DNA of 64,000 bases, taken from positions 930,001 through 994,000 of the forward strand of contig NZ_CP049859.1 of assembly GCF_011400295.1 (NCBI RefSeq), read 5' to 3'. The stretch is from Erysipelothrix sp. HDW6A. Its GTDB lineage: Bacteria > Bacillota_I > Bacilli_A > Erysipelotrichales > Erysipelotrichaceae. A program made the position numbers and the translations under genes. The notes beneath the pieces were generated by a model. It ran no database searches and was not told where the DNA came from. It worked only from the letters and a program-made list of their open reading frames with translations. Shown in pieces: positions 25,014 to 34,218 of this stretch. How positions within the stretch are numbered: the first letter of the stretch is position 1; every line of letters starts with the position of its first letter.

Positions 25014-26756
25014 TTAGTTTAGTGAATCAAGAATTTCTGATAATGAAGGTTGATTGTAGAAATTATATCGTTTTTGATATGCTTCAATGTCTTCTTGTGT
25101 AAAGTGATTTGGATCAAGAGCAACGATACTTGTGTCGAGTGGATCGGAATAATAGGTACGAGCATCAATAACAATAGGTTTTTTATTACCTTCTTTTTGT
25201 AATGCCATAATTTCTTCCATACAATCCTCGAGTTCCTTAAGAGTTCTAATTGTATAAGAAATTGCTCCCATACCCCGTGTGGTCATTGCCCAGTCCACAT
25301 CGGTAATATCAACACCATATAAGAACTCACTATTAATTTGTGCATGTTGAATAAAGCCATACGATTGATTACTTAAGATAATATTAATAATTGGTAATTG
25401 ATAACGAACTTGTGTAATTATTTCTTGGATATTCATTGCAACACCACCATCTCCAGAGATGCTCCAAACTTGACGTTCAGGTTGTGTCAGTTGAGCGGCA
25501 ATACTGTATGGTAAAGCAACTCCAAGAGTAGCGAAGATTCCACTAACTGAATATTGTCTACCTTGATTTAGTGGTAACATACGAACTGAATACATTGTGT
25601 TATTTCCTACATCTAAACCATAATAAGCATCAGGTGTTGAATACTTTCCAACAGCCTTAATTACTGCTTCTGCTGAAAGACCATGAGATTCGTCTTCAGC
25701 AACTTCTTCTAAATATCGTTTCCAATTGGCTTTTGATATTCTCGCAGCTTTTAGGAAATCTGTTTCTTCTTGAGGGTTTATTTTTTCCATAAGAGCTCGC
25801 AAGAATGTTTCACCATCGGCTAGAATTCCCATTTCAACAGGAGCTTGTTTTGCGATATCTTCAATTCTATTATTAATTTGAATTATCTTGGCATCTGTTG
25901 GCCAAACTCTTACAAATGGGTGGTTACTTCCAACAAATAGTACTAAGTCTGCATCTTGCAAGACATCATATGCTGGTTTTGTACCTAAACGTCCAAATGG
26001 ACCCATATAATTAGGATGGTCACGTGAAGCAGCAACTCCTATTGAAATGGCACTACTTACTATAGGCATAGAGAATTGTGTTGCAAATGCTTCAACAACA
26101 TCACGAGCGCCTTTTAGTCCAAGACCACCGTAGAAAACGGGTTTCTTAGCTTGCTTAATTAAATCGAGAACAGCATCAACCTCATCGATATTTATATCAA
26201 ATTGAGGTTTTGCAGGTGGAGTTTTGACCTCTTTACCGATCACGAAGTCTATTGTTTTTTCAACTAGGTTATTCGGTAATATAACAACCGCGACGCCACT
26301 TCGAGCATAAGCAGTTCGAATTGCCTCATCAACAACATGAGGTATTTGGTCTGGTGTAGTGACCATCTTATTAAAGACACTTACATCCGTATAGATTGGA
26401 ATTTCATCCATCTCTTGGAAGTAATTAGTATTGAGATTTTCAGTAGCAGATTGACCAATAAGTGCCAACATAGGTACACGATCCATCTTTGCATCGTATA
26501 AACCATTAAAGAGGTTGGTTCCGCCCGGTGCCGCTGATCCAAAACAAACTCCAATTTGTCCAGTGGTTTTTGCATGTCCAGAAGCAGCCATAGCTCCAGC
26601 AGATTCATGTCTAACTTGGATATAGCTAATGCTATCTTTTTCTTGATATAGAGCAGCCATTAATCCATTTACAGAACTTCCGACAATGCCATAAATATGT
26701 TTTACATCCCATGATTTCAAAACTTCAACCAGTGCATTTCCAGCAGTCATTTTCAT
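25014..26756 (-). CDS. Pyruvate oxidase (ThDP-dependent)
   Basis: Uses ThDP and FAD to turn pyruvate, phosphate and O2 into acetyl phosphate, CO2 and H2O2. The 580 residues fit the SpxB/Pox family. The N-terminal ThDP-Glu region is VRHESAGAMAASGHAK; the FAD-domain stretch is GPFGRLGTKPAYDVL; the C-terminal ThDP/Mg motif is SGDGGVAMNIQE ... NQSYGF. It is first of two genes on the minus strand and divergent from padR. H2O2 made this way is a virulence or competition factor in streptococci. Other ThDP decarboxylases are less likely given the overall match. Confidence 0.88.
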   Translation of the reverse strand: MKMTAGNALVEVLKSWDVKHIYGIVGSSVNGLMAALYQEKDSISYIQVRHESAGAMAASGHAKTTGQIGVCFGSAAPGGTNLFNGLYDAKMDRVPMLALIGQSATENLNTNYFQEMDEIPIYTDVSVFNKMVTTPDQIPHVVDEAIRTAYARSGVAVVILPNNLVEKTIDFVIGKEVKTPPAKPQFDINIDEVDAVLDLIKQAKKPVFYGGLGLKGARDVVEAFATQFSMPIVSSAISIGVAASRDHPNYMGPFGRLGTKPAYDVLQDADLVLFVGSNHPFVRVWPTDAKIIQINNRIEDIAKQAPVEMGILADGETFLRALMEKINPQEETDFLKAARISKANWKRYLEEVAEDESHGLSAEAVIKAVGKYSTPDAYYGLDVGNNTMYSVRMLPLNQGRQYSVSGIFATLGVALPYSIAAQLTQPERQVWSISGDGGVAMNIQEIITQVRYQLPIINIILSNQSYGFIQHAQINSEFLYGVDITDVDWAMTTRGMGAISYTIRTLKELEDCMEEIMALQKEGNKKPIVIDARTYYSDPLDTSIVALDPNHFTQEDIEAYQKRYNFYNQPSLSEILDSLN

Positions 26757-26795
26757 AAATCTATAAACCTCTCTTTCATAATTTAACTATATCAT

Positions 26796-26906
26796 ATTAA
26801 ACATGTTAAATTTATACTATAAAAAGTTTATTAATAAATTATATATATTATTGACAATATTCTATTATCGCGTCACAATATTGATATACGATATCGCTAG
26901 GCGATA
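26796..26906. promoter_or_regulatory. Divergent pox/padR intergenic region with candidate operators
   Basis: On the pox side a near-perfect inverted repeat ATTAAACA/TGTTAAAT (26796-26811) centred on ACATGT lies about 45 bp upstream of the pox start. On the padR side TTGACA (26851-26856) and an inverted repeat TATCGC-TAG-GCGATA (26892-26906) precede the ribosome binding site; TATCGC also occurs at 26866. Which proteins bind is unknown. Confidence 0.5.
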
Positions 26907-26923
26907 ATGAGGAGGTGTGCTGC

Positions 26924-27247
26924 TTGATATCAACTCTACAACCACTTACGGAATCAATGTTTTATACATTGATGGCACTTTATAATCATGATACTTTTGG
27001 CACCGAAATCGCTGAGTTTGCACTGAATATAACTGGGGGAAGGATACAACTCGGGCCAGGGACACTCTATACAATTATTTCTAAATTTGTAAATGAAGAG
27101 TTAATAGTAGAAATATCTGTTGAAGGACGAAAACGAACGTATTCAATTACAAATAAAGGAAGATTGCTTTTCGAATCAGAACTTGAAAGACTGAAGTCAA
27201 TGGTAAGAGAAGCGGAATCAATCATTGGAGGAACCAAAGATGAATAG
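26924..27247 (+). CDS. PadR-family transcriptional regulator
   Basis: A 107-residue winged-helix repressor (PLTESMFYTLMALYNHDTFGTEIAEF ... GPGTLYTIISKFVNEELI ... GRKRTYSITNKGR), the PadR pattern in full. GGAGGTG at 26911-26917 is spaced for TTG 26924; the in-frame GTG at 26915 lies inside that site and is less likely. It overlaps the DUF2812 gene, its usual partner. It probably controls its own operon; control of the divergent pox operon is possible. Confidence 0.9.
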   Translation: MISTLQPLTESMFYTLMALYNHDTFGTEIAEFALNITGGRIQLGPGTLYTIISKFVNEELIVEISVEGRKRTYSITNKGRLLFESELERLKSMVREAESIIGGTKDE

Positions 27248-28502
27248 ATACAAGATATTGTCAGTAGAACACACGGAAATAGATTATTTTGAAGAGTTTC
27301 TTAATAAAATGGCTGCTGAAGGATGGCATCCCGTAAAAAGTTTCACTCGCTATATACGCATATTAAAATTTGAATATAAACCTGAGTTAAAAGGAGAGTA
27401 TTCAGTTGTCTACAATCAATACCAAACCCAAGTTCAATATTCACGACGAGATACCTTATCAAATCTACAGAGTGATCAGGAATTCAAAGATATGTTATCT
27501 GATTTTGATGTAGAAACAGTTATGACCTATGGTTTGTTTGATATCTTATACAGTGAAAATAATATATCTGTTTTTAATGAAGTGGAACAAGGTGTAGATA
27601 TTAAAATACGCGTTACAAACAAACAGATGAAACAGTATGTATTGATTTGCCTATCATTATTAGTGATCTCTGTTATTAACATTAACTCTAACGTAGTTCC
27701 TATCGTGAATTATCTAAGAACTATTAATCTATTTATCTCACTTAATACATTGGTGTATGTAGTTGCTACAATAAGGTTGGTTATTCGAAGTCAGAAGTTC
27801 ATTAAGGGTGAGAATCCCAAGAAAAAAACAAAATGGGATGGTTTAAGTAACATAAATCTGACTTCACTAGGATATATTGCTGTTTTTCTATTTATTATTG
27901 TATTATTAAATTCTATGATGCAATTGATGTTTTCGAACAATTTAGTATTTAAGATAATAGTGCCTTATATCATGTTAATTGCCGTAGTTGTCGTCATTTG
28001 GCGATTGATCGACAGGAGAAAAATGGGTAGAAATATTAGACTTGTTCTAAAGAGTGTGACAGTAATAATTTTGTTTTGGTTTTTTATGATTAACATATTG
28101 TTGTCACTAACAAGTGGATTTTCTACTTTAAATGATAATACAATACCATCAACCACTAAAGTTGAAAGCTTACTCTGTGAAAATGTTTCAGGGAGACATT
28201 CATTTCATTCGTTTTTCCTTCAAGAAACTGATATATATTGCAGAAGTACGGAAGATTCTAGGAATTATACTATCTATCAGATTAAGTCTCCGATCGCTAA
28301 GGATGCATTAAGGGAACGATTAATCAATGATTTAGGAATTAATACTTTTGAGTATAATAAAGTATTTACATATGATAGGGAAAATTATGGTTATACAAGC
28401 AATTATAGGGTACTTATCACAAGGGAATACATTATTGAAACCGACAGTGATAATGAAATATCTGAATCCTTAGTTTCTTATCTAACAAGCTTAGAAGATT
28501 AG
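27240..28502 (+). CDS. DUF2812-domain membrane protein
   Basis: The N-terminal part (about 1-110; YFEEFLNKMAAEGWHPVKSFTRYIRILKFEY) is the DUF2812 domain commonly encoded next to PadR. About six transmembrane segments follow between 125 and 290, then a roughly 130-residue soluble tail. At 420 residues it is longer than many family members. The ATG at 27240 follows TTGGAGG by 8 bp and overlaps the end of padR. The pair resembles a small regulator/membrane-effector unit; the function of DUF2812 proteins is not known to me. Confidence 0.83.
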   Translation: MNRYKILSVEHTEIDYFEEFLNKMAAEGWHPVKSFTRYIRILKFEYKPELKGEYSVVYNQYQTQVQYSRRDTLSNLQSDQEFKDMLSDFDVETVMTYGLFDILYSENNISVFNEVEQGVDIKIRVTNKQMKQYVLICLSLLVISVININSNVVPIVNYLRTINLFISLNTLVYVVATIRLVIRSQKFIKGENPKKKTKWDGLSNINLTSLGYIAVFLFIIVLLNSMMQLMFSNNLVFKIIVPYIMLIAVVVVIWRLIDRRKMGRNIRLVLKSVTVIILFWFFMINILLSLTSGFSTLNDNTIPSTTKVESLLCENVSGRHSFHSFFLQETDIYCRSTEDSRNYTIYQIKSPIAKDALRERLINDLGINTFEYNKVFTYDRENYGYTSNYRVLITREYIIETDSDNEISESLVSYLTSLED

Positions 28503-28510
28503 AACCGAAG

Positions 28511-28532
28511 AGCCACTCGATGTGGCTTTTTC
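28511..28532 (+). terminator. Terminator of padR-DUF2812
   Basis: AGCCAC-TCGAT-GTGGCT followed by TTTTTC, 8 bp after the stop. Confidence 0.88.
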
Positions 28533-28682
28533 TATATACTTAAACTTTTGGTGAAATCGTCAATTTGAACAGTATTTTCAATCATATCTATGATATATTG
28601 AGATTAGAAGAATTGAATCGTTCTATTACTTTGCTGATCTAGTCTGACTATCTTTTTCTCTTACATAATAAAGGAGCGACAT

Positions 28683-29354
28683 ATGAAAAGATTTTTAGTT
28701 GCGATACTAATAATAGGTAGTTTAATATGGGTGTATCAAGATCAAATCGTCAATGCAAATGAAATTAGTGAAGAACAGAGAAATACAGTAAAATACGGCA
28801 CAGACGATCAGGGTGAAGAGTATAGTTATGTAGAAGTGGTAGGACTTGAAGCAAAGCTTCGAAAGACGTTTAAAGATCCTGATAAAGAGCTTGATAAGAT
28901 ATATCAAGAGTATCCTGATTTTTTTGATTTTATAGAGAAACAATATAGTAAGAATGCCTTGAATCCTTCAAATCATAAAGAGTACAACTATGCTATGATT
29001 TCTTTTATGAGCGACTGGTATGGCGGGGTTTTTAGTCAAACGATTCCAGAAGATGAAGGGTATCTTAATCTGAAATTAAATGGTGAACGCGTTGATAAGT
29101 TTTTAGATGACTTTTGGAAATTTTTTGGGATATATTCAAATAACGATACCAACGACGAAATAATAAAGAAAGCATCGAAGATTAATAGTATTCAGAAAAA
29201 GAATTGTTCATCATTAGAGATTGAGAAGACTTTGGGGGCGCAATCGATTAAAAATTCCTGCACCAATCCAGGAAGAATCCTTGATTTGATTGATTCCCTT
29301 ATGATGATTGTTCCTGGTGATAGTGAACTAAATATTATAATGGAAGGACAATAA
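28683..29354 (+). CDS. Secreted protein of unknown function
   Basis: A 223-residue protein with a signal peptide (MKRFLVAILIIGSLIWVYQDQIVNA, cleavage likely near 25) and no lipobox Cys, LPXTG or second membrane segment, so it is probably released. The mature part is acidic and helical. Two Cys near 180 and 198 (KKNCSS, KNSCTN) could form a disulfide. I recognise no family. AAAGGAG precedes ATG, and it is monocistronic between two terminators. Confidence 0.75.
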   Translation: MKRFLVAILIIGSLIWVYQDQIVNANEISEEQRNTVKYGTDDQGEEYSYVEVVGLEAKLRKTFKDPDKELDKIYQEYPDFFDFIEKQYSKNALNPSNHKEYNYAMISFMSDWYGGVFSQTIPEDEGYLNLKLNGERVDKFLDDFWKFFGIYSNNDTNDEIIKKASKINSIQKKNCSSLEIEKTLGAQSIKNSCTNPGRILDLIDSLMMIVPGDSELNIIMEGQ

Positions 29355-29368
29355 AACCGGAAAATACT

Positions 29369-29405
29369 AGAATACAGAACAGGCATTGATTCTGTATTCT
29401 TTTTA
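29369..29405 (+). terminator. Terminator after the secreted protein
   Basis: Perfect 11-bp stem AGAATACAGAA / TTCTGTATTCT with a 10-nt loop and following T's. Confidence 0.92.
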
Positions 29406-29425
29406 TTGTTAAACTTGTTAATATC

Positions 29426-29454
29426 TTGACATCATTATCTTTGAACCATACAAT
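29426..29454 (+). promoter_or_regulatory. Promoter of the antiterminator/trehalose operon
   Basis: TTGACA (29426-29431), 17-bp spacer, TACAAT (29449-29454), about 20 bp before the start codon. No RAT-like element was found between it and the first gene, so the regulator gene itself seems not to be antiterminated. Confidence 0.85.
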
Positions 29455-29475
29455 GGTACTGCCAAGGAGGTTATT

Positions 29476-30324
29476 ATGGAAAATAAAACGTATCGCATTA
29501 AAAAAATCTTAAATAATAACGTCGTTGGGGCAGTTTATGGTTTCCAAGAAGTGATTATCGTGGGGATGGGTATTGGATTCAATGTGCGTGTCAACGATAA
29601 AGTGGATAACCGTAAGATAGAAAAAGTTTTTGAATTGAAGCGTGAGGACTTTTATAAAACATCGCAACTTGTCCAAGAAATTCCTGAACATATGTTCTTT
29701 GAAGTCTATCGAATGATTGAAAAAGTAACGCAGCTATACAATGTAAATCTAGATGCACATTCGTATGTAACTATTATCGATCACGTTCATTTTGCAATTG
29801 AACGTTATTTATCTGGACAAGATATCAATAACTTCATGGTTTTTGATTTAAGGATTATGTATGATCAGGAGTTTAGGATTTCTGAATCGCTACTGAATGA
29901 AGTTAATGAATTCTATAATCTTAAAATGCCAATCGATGAAGCAGGCTTTCTCACCATGCATATCGTAAATGGAATGAACTCAGATATCAACAATCAGTCA
30001 TCAGTTTTAACCGATATAGTATTAAGTTGTTTAAACATTATTCGTGATAATTATTTAATTTCTTTGAAGCTTGATGATCCTGCAACACAGCGTATCATGG
30101 TGCATATCAAGATGCTTGTTCAACGAATTATGATTGATAAACAAATTGACTTTAAAGAAAAGGTGCTCTATAATGTAATTGAAGAATTTGAAAGTGCATA
30201 CAATTGTGCCTTGAAAATTCGAGAATACATTGAATATCGAATGAATACAAATATTAATCCGCAAGAGCTTGTCTACCTAACGATTCACTTGAATCGATTA
30301 GAGATGTTATACCTGGACAAGTGA
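29476..30324 (+). CDS. BglG/LicT-family transcriptional antiterminator
   Basis: A 282-residue RNA-binding antiterminator. The N-terminal co-antiterminator domain (1-55) has the family's KILNNNVV and GMGIGFN; PRD1 (about 70-170) and PRD2 (about 175-280) follow, with His residues HAHSY-like (LDAHSY), IDHVHF, LTMHIVNG and YLTIHLNRLE available for PTS phosphorylation. AAGGAGG precedes ATG. A RAT/terminator lies immediately after its stop, before a TreB-type permease gene, so it should control the trehalose genes in response to PTS flux. Confidence 0.92.
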   Translation: MENKTYRIKKILNNNVVGAVYGFQEVIIVGMGIGFNVRVNDKVDNRKIEKVFELKREDFYKTSQLVQEIPEHMFFEVYRMIEKVTQLYNVNLDAHSYVTIIDHVHFAIERYLSGQDINNFMVFDLRIMYDQEFRISESLLNEVNEFYNLKMPIDEAGFLTMHIVNGMNSDINNQSSVLTDIVLSCLNIIRDNYLISLKLDDPATQRIMVHIKMLVQRIMIDKQIDFKEKVLYNVIEEFESAYNCALKIREYIEYRMNTNINPQELVYLTIHLNRLEMLYLDK

Positions 30325-30395
30325 GGCTTTGTAACCTGAATTGGGCAAGGACCTCTCGAGCAGTCATTTTAAATGACGCTTGGGAGGTCTTTTTT
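30325..30395 (+). promoter_or_regulatory. RAT antiterminator overlapping a strong terminator, ahead of treB
   Basis: The RAT-like stretch at 30325-30354 has the LicT/SacY-type features GGCTTTGTAACC, a TGAA loop and GGGCAAGGACCT. Its last bases are the left arm of a long terminator (30350-30389: GACCTC...GAGGTC outer stem, GTCATTT/AAATGAC inner stem) followed by T6. The two structures are mutually exclusive, the standard BglG-family switch. Confidence 0.88.
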
Positions 30396-30441
30396 ATTGG
30401 TATTCTTCGATTCCCAGATTACAAAAAAGAGGAGGTAAATC

Positions 30442-31904
30442 ATGGGAAAATATACTAACGATGCGAAACAACTGTTAGAGCATCTTGGGGTAAAGATAAC
30501 GTTGGTGGTGTTACACACTGCGTTACCCGTATGCGTTTTGTATTGAAACATCCAGAGCAAGCAGATGTTGAAAAGATTGAATCACTGGATAGTGTTAAGG
30601 GGACATTTACACAAGCAGGACAGTTCCAAGTGATTATTGGTAACGACGTTGACTTGTTTTACAATGATTTTGCGGATGTGTCGGGGATAGAAGGCACAAG
30701 TAAAGAGACTGTAAAAGATCTCGCTAAATCGAATCAAAATGCTTTACAACGACTTATGAGTAATTTAGCAGAAATATTCTCACCACTTATTCCTGCGCTT
30801 ATTACCGGAGGACTTATCCTAGGATTTAGAAACATCTTAGAAGGTGTTCAAATCCAAATGTTAGGACAAAAGATAGTTGACGGTGCACTTGCATTTACAC
30901 AAAACGGTGCTCCTATCTACAATACGATTGTTGATGTTAGTCAATTCTGGAGTGGTGTTAACCATTTCTTATGGCTCATTGGTGAAGCTATTTTCCACTT
31001 CTTACCAGTTGGTATTACATGGTCAATTACTCGTAAAATGGGTACAACCCAAATTCTTGGTATTGTCTTAGGGATTACCTTAGTATCACCACAACTTATG
31101 AATGCTTATGGAGTAGCTGGTGCTGAATCCATTAATACTTGGAACTTTGGCTTTGCTGAAGTACAAATGATTGGATATCAAGCTCAAGTCCTTCCTGCAA
31201 TGATGGCTGGGTTTGTTCTTGTATATTTAGAGCGATTCTTTAAGAAGGTTATTCCAAATGCCGTATCAATGGTCTTTGTACCACTTCTATCAATTATTCC
31301 TGCAGTTCTTGTAGCTCATGTAATCTTAGGACCTATTGGTTGGACAATTGGTGCATGGATCTCGGATGTTGTCTATGCAGGACTTACATCTCAATTAAGA
31401 GTTCTCTTTGCAGCTATCTTTGGATTCTTCTACTCACCACTTGTTATTACAGGTTTACACCACATGACCAATGCAATTGATTTACAACTTACAGCAGACT
31501 TTGGCGGAACATTACTCTGGCCAATGATTGCATTTAGTAATATTGCTCAAGGTAGTGCAGTACTTGGTATCTATCTCTTACATAGAGGCGATAAGAAAGA
31601 AGAACAAGTATCCATTCCTGCTATCATCTCAGCATACTTAGGTGTTACAGAACCTGCAATGTTTGGTATTAACATGAAGTATCGTTACCCATTTATTGCT
31701 GCTATGATTGGTTCATCCATTGCTGCAGTTGTATCTGTTGGATTAGGACTCATGGCTAACTCAATTGGTGTTGGTGGATTACCAGGATTCTTATCATTCA
31801 ATGCAGATCGTTGGCTACTCTTTGGATTGATAGCATTAATTGCAATGGTAGTTCCTGCAACACTAACATATATGTATGGAAAACGAGTTGAAGGGAATGA
31901 ATAG
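30442..31904 (+). pseudogene. treB: PTS trehalose-type EIIBC, frameshifted in the EIIB domain
   Basis: ATG 30442 after GAGGAGGTAAA opens MGKYTNDAKQLLEHLG; the frame then fails at a G4 run (30487-30490). With five G it would continue GKDNVGGVTHCVTRMRF, the EIIB domain with its phosphorylated Cys, into an intact EIIC with SPLIPALITGGL, TGLHHMTNAI and GVTEPAMFG, typical of TreB. As given, the first in-frame ATG after the shift (30531) lies just past the catalytic Cys, so the product could not be phosphorylated. The EIIC frame has no other lesion, suggesting a recent event, slippage or a sequencing error. Confidence 0.88.
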
Positions 31905-33513
31905 ATTACCAATCGTATATCAAATCTATCCACGTTCATTCATGGATTCAAATGGTGACGGTATCGGTGATGTTAATGGAATTCGTAGTAAACTTGATTA
32001 CTTAAAAGATTTAGGAATTGATATGATTTGGTTAACACCAATCTTTATCTCACCACAAAAAGATAATGGATACGATGTTGCGGATTACCGTAACATCGAT
32101 CCACTCTTTGGAACGATGGAAGATGTTGAGAGTTTAATTCAAGAAGCCAAAGAACGTGGTATTGGTATTATGTTTGATATGGTATTAAATCACAGTTCTA
32201 CGGAACATGAATGGTTTAAGAAAGCTCTAACTGATCAAAAGTATCGTGATTACTATATCTTTAAAGATAAACCAACAAACTGGGTTTCTAAATTTGGTGG
32301 GAATGCATGGGAGTATGTAGAAGACTTGGATGCATACTACTTACACCTTTTTGATAAGACACAGGCTGATCTTAATTGGGAAAACGAAGAAGTTTTTGAA
32401 GAAATAGCAGGTATCGTTAACTTCTGGCTTGATAAAGGGATTACTGGTTTACGTTTCGATGTCATTAACTTAATCTCGAAACCGGATGTCTATGAAGATG
32501 ATTATGAAGGTGATGGACGTCGTTTTTATACGGATGGTCCTCGTGTTCATGAATACTTAAGAAAGCTCAATAGAGCTACCTATGGTCGTCGTGAAGGTAT
32601 TGTTACTGTAGGTGAGATGTCATCGACCAGTGTCGAGCAAGGTGTTCGTTATGCCATGAAATCTTCAGAAGAATTATCGACTATTTTTAACTTCCACCAT
32701 CTTAAAGTAGATTACAAAAACAATAAGAAATGGGAAGTACAAGATGTTGATTTCCAAATGTTTAAAGATCTCATGAAAGAGTGGCAAGACTCAATGCAAG
32801 AGCATGATGCACATATGTCACTATTCTTAAACAATCACGATCAACCACGCGCTGTATCACGATTTGCAGATGATAAAAATTATCCTTATGAATCCGCAAC
32901 AATGTTAGCGGGAATGATGCAACTGATGCGTGGAATGCCTTATATATATCAAGGTGAAGAAATTGGCTTACCTAATGCCTATTTCAATGATATGAAAGAT
33001 TATCGTGATGTTGAATCGTTGAATTACTATGATATTTTAAGAGAAACAAAGAGTCATGAAGAAGCGATAGAAATCGTTATGGATCGCTCACGTGATAACT
33101 CACGAACACCAATACCTTGGAATCATGACGTGAATTATGGATTTACTGAAGGAACTCCTTGGATTGGATTCTCAAAATATCCAAACTTACAAACTGTTGA
33201 GGATAATCTTAACAATGAGAAAACTGTGCTTAAGTTCTATAAAGCACTCATTAAACTTCGTAAAGAAAGCGAAACAATTGATAAGGGTTCTGTTGAATTT
33301 ATTCTTCATGAACACCCTGAAATTATTGCTTACCATCGTGAATACAATGGTGAACAGATTAGTGTATTCTGTAATTTTTACGGGAGAGAAGTATCACTAG
33401 ATTTAAAAGAATTCAAAGAAGCATCTGTTATTTTAAGTAATTATGACGTAAAATATATAGATGAAAAGGATTCATTAAGTCCATTTGAAATACTATGTTT
33501 GAGGAGGGTATAA
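31897..33513 (+). CDS. treC: Alpha,alpha-phosphotrehalase (GH13)
   Basis: Hydrolyses trehalose-6-phosphate to glucose and glucose-6-phosphate in the cytoplasm. The 538-residue GH13 barrel has VYQIYPRSFMDSNGDG, DMVLNHSS, nucleophile Asp in GLRFDVIN, acid Glu in VGEMSS and NNHDQPR. QADLNWENEEV and GDGRRFYTDGPRVHE are typical of phosphotrehalases rather than oligo-1,6-glucosidases. ATG 31897 overlaps the permease stop by 8 bp; the extension to 31876 lies inside treB and lacks a ribosome binding site. It precedes the EIIA gene by 2 bp. Confidence 0.92.
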   Translation: MNRLPIVYQIYPRSFMDSNGDGIGDVNGIRSKLDYLKDLGIDMIWLTPIFISPQKDNGYDVADYRNIDPLFGTMEDVESLIQEAKERGIGIMFDMVLNHSSTEHEWFKKALTDQKYRDYYIFKDKPTNWVSKFGGNAWEYVEDLDAYYLHLFDKTQADLNWENEEVFEEIAGIVNFWLDKGITGLRFDVINLISKPDVYEDDYEGDGRRFYTDGPRVHEYLRKLNRATYGRREGIVTVGEMSSTSVEQGVRYAMKSSEELSTIFNFHHLKVDYKNNKKWEVQDVDFQMFKDLMKEWQDSMQEHDAHMSLFLNNHDQPRAVSRFADDKNYPYESATMLAGMMQLMRGMPYIYQGEEIGLPNAYFNDMKDYRDVESLNYYDILRETKSHEEAIEIVMDRSRDNSRTPIPWNHDVNYGFTEGTPWIGFSKYPNLQTVEDNLNNEKTVLKFYKALIKLRKESETIDKGSVEFILHEHPEIIAYHREYNGEQISVFCNFYGREVSLDLKEFKEASVILSNYDVKYIDEKDSLSPFEILCLRRV

Positions 33514-33515
33514 CA

Positions 33516-33974
33516 ATGTTTTTTAAGAAGAAGTCAAAGAGTGTTGATAATAATATTTACCGTTTTGTAAAAGGCGAACGTGTTCCTTTAGAATCAGTGA
33601 GTGATCAAGTGTTTGCTCAAAAGACGATGGGGGATGGCATTGCTATTCAACCAGAAGATGCAAATATCTATGCACCATGTTCTGGAACTGTCAGTGTTGT
33701 GTTTCCTACAGGACATGCTTATGGAATAACACGCGATGATGGAGTAGAAATTCTTATTCATTTAGGGATTAATACAGTAGAGTTAAATGGAGAAGGATTT
33801 GAAACAAAAGTTTCTCAAGGAGATACTGTGAAGCGTGGCGATCTACTAGGTACTGCAGATTGGGATCTCATTGCTTCAAAAGAGAGAGAAACAGTAAGTA
33901 TGAGTATTGTGACTTCCGGTGAAAGTATTGTTATAAAGGATGATAGTGATATCTTATTTGAGGTTAATAAATAA
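33516..33974 (+). CDS. PTS glucose-type EIIA component
   Basis: A 152-residue soluble EIIA of the Glc/Crr family. ATG 33516 follows GAGGAGGG. Phospho-acceptor His lies in EILIHLGINTVEL, with MGDGIAIQPED and SGTVSVVFPTGHA before it. TreB-type EIIBC proteins lack their own EIIA, so this third gene would supply phosphate to the trehalose system, and possibly to other sugars and regulators. Confidence 0.93.
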   Translation: MFFKKKSKSVDNNIYRFVKGERVPLESVSDQVFAQKTMGDGIAIQPEDANIYAPCSGTVSVVFPTGHAYGITRDDGVEILIHLGINTVELNGEGFETKVSQGDTVKRGDLLGTADWDLIASKERETVSMSIVTSGESIVIKDDSDILFEVNK

Positions 33975-33987
33975 AATATTGAGAAGG

Positions 33988-34017
33988 GATTGCCAGAAGT
34001 TGGTAATCTTTTTTTTT
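33988..34017 (+). terminator. Terminator of the trehalose operon
   Basis: GATTGCCA-GAAGT-TGGTAATC (one G-T pair) followed by nine T. Confidence 0.9.
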
Positions 34018-34218
34018 GTTGAAAAAGTATCCTATCTCACATACTTTGTGAAACTATACTCATATATTTACAATGTAGTCACTCATAGTAACTAAATGAA
34101 TTGATTTGTTAATAATATCTCAAACTTTTAACGAATCGTGCTAGAAACATTTGATTCAAATTGTATATAGTAGTTACAGAAGGTGACGAATATCATTTGT
34201 TACTGAAAGGAGTTTTGC

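Noticed and set aside
26881-26906. Classical PadR operator (ATGT-N8-ACAT) before padR
   Set aside because: That pattern is not found there; only TATCGC/GCGATA repeats are seen, so the operator is left unassigned.
31897-33513. Calling the GH13 enzyme an oligo-1,6-glucosidase
   Set aside because: QADLNWENEEV, GDGRRFYTDGPRVHE and VGEMSS plus the TreB-type permease fit phosphotrehalase better.
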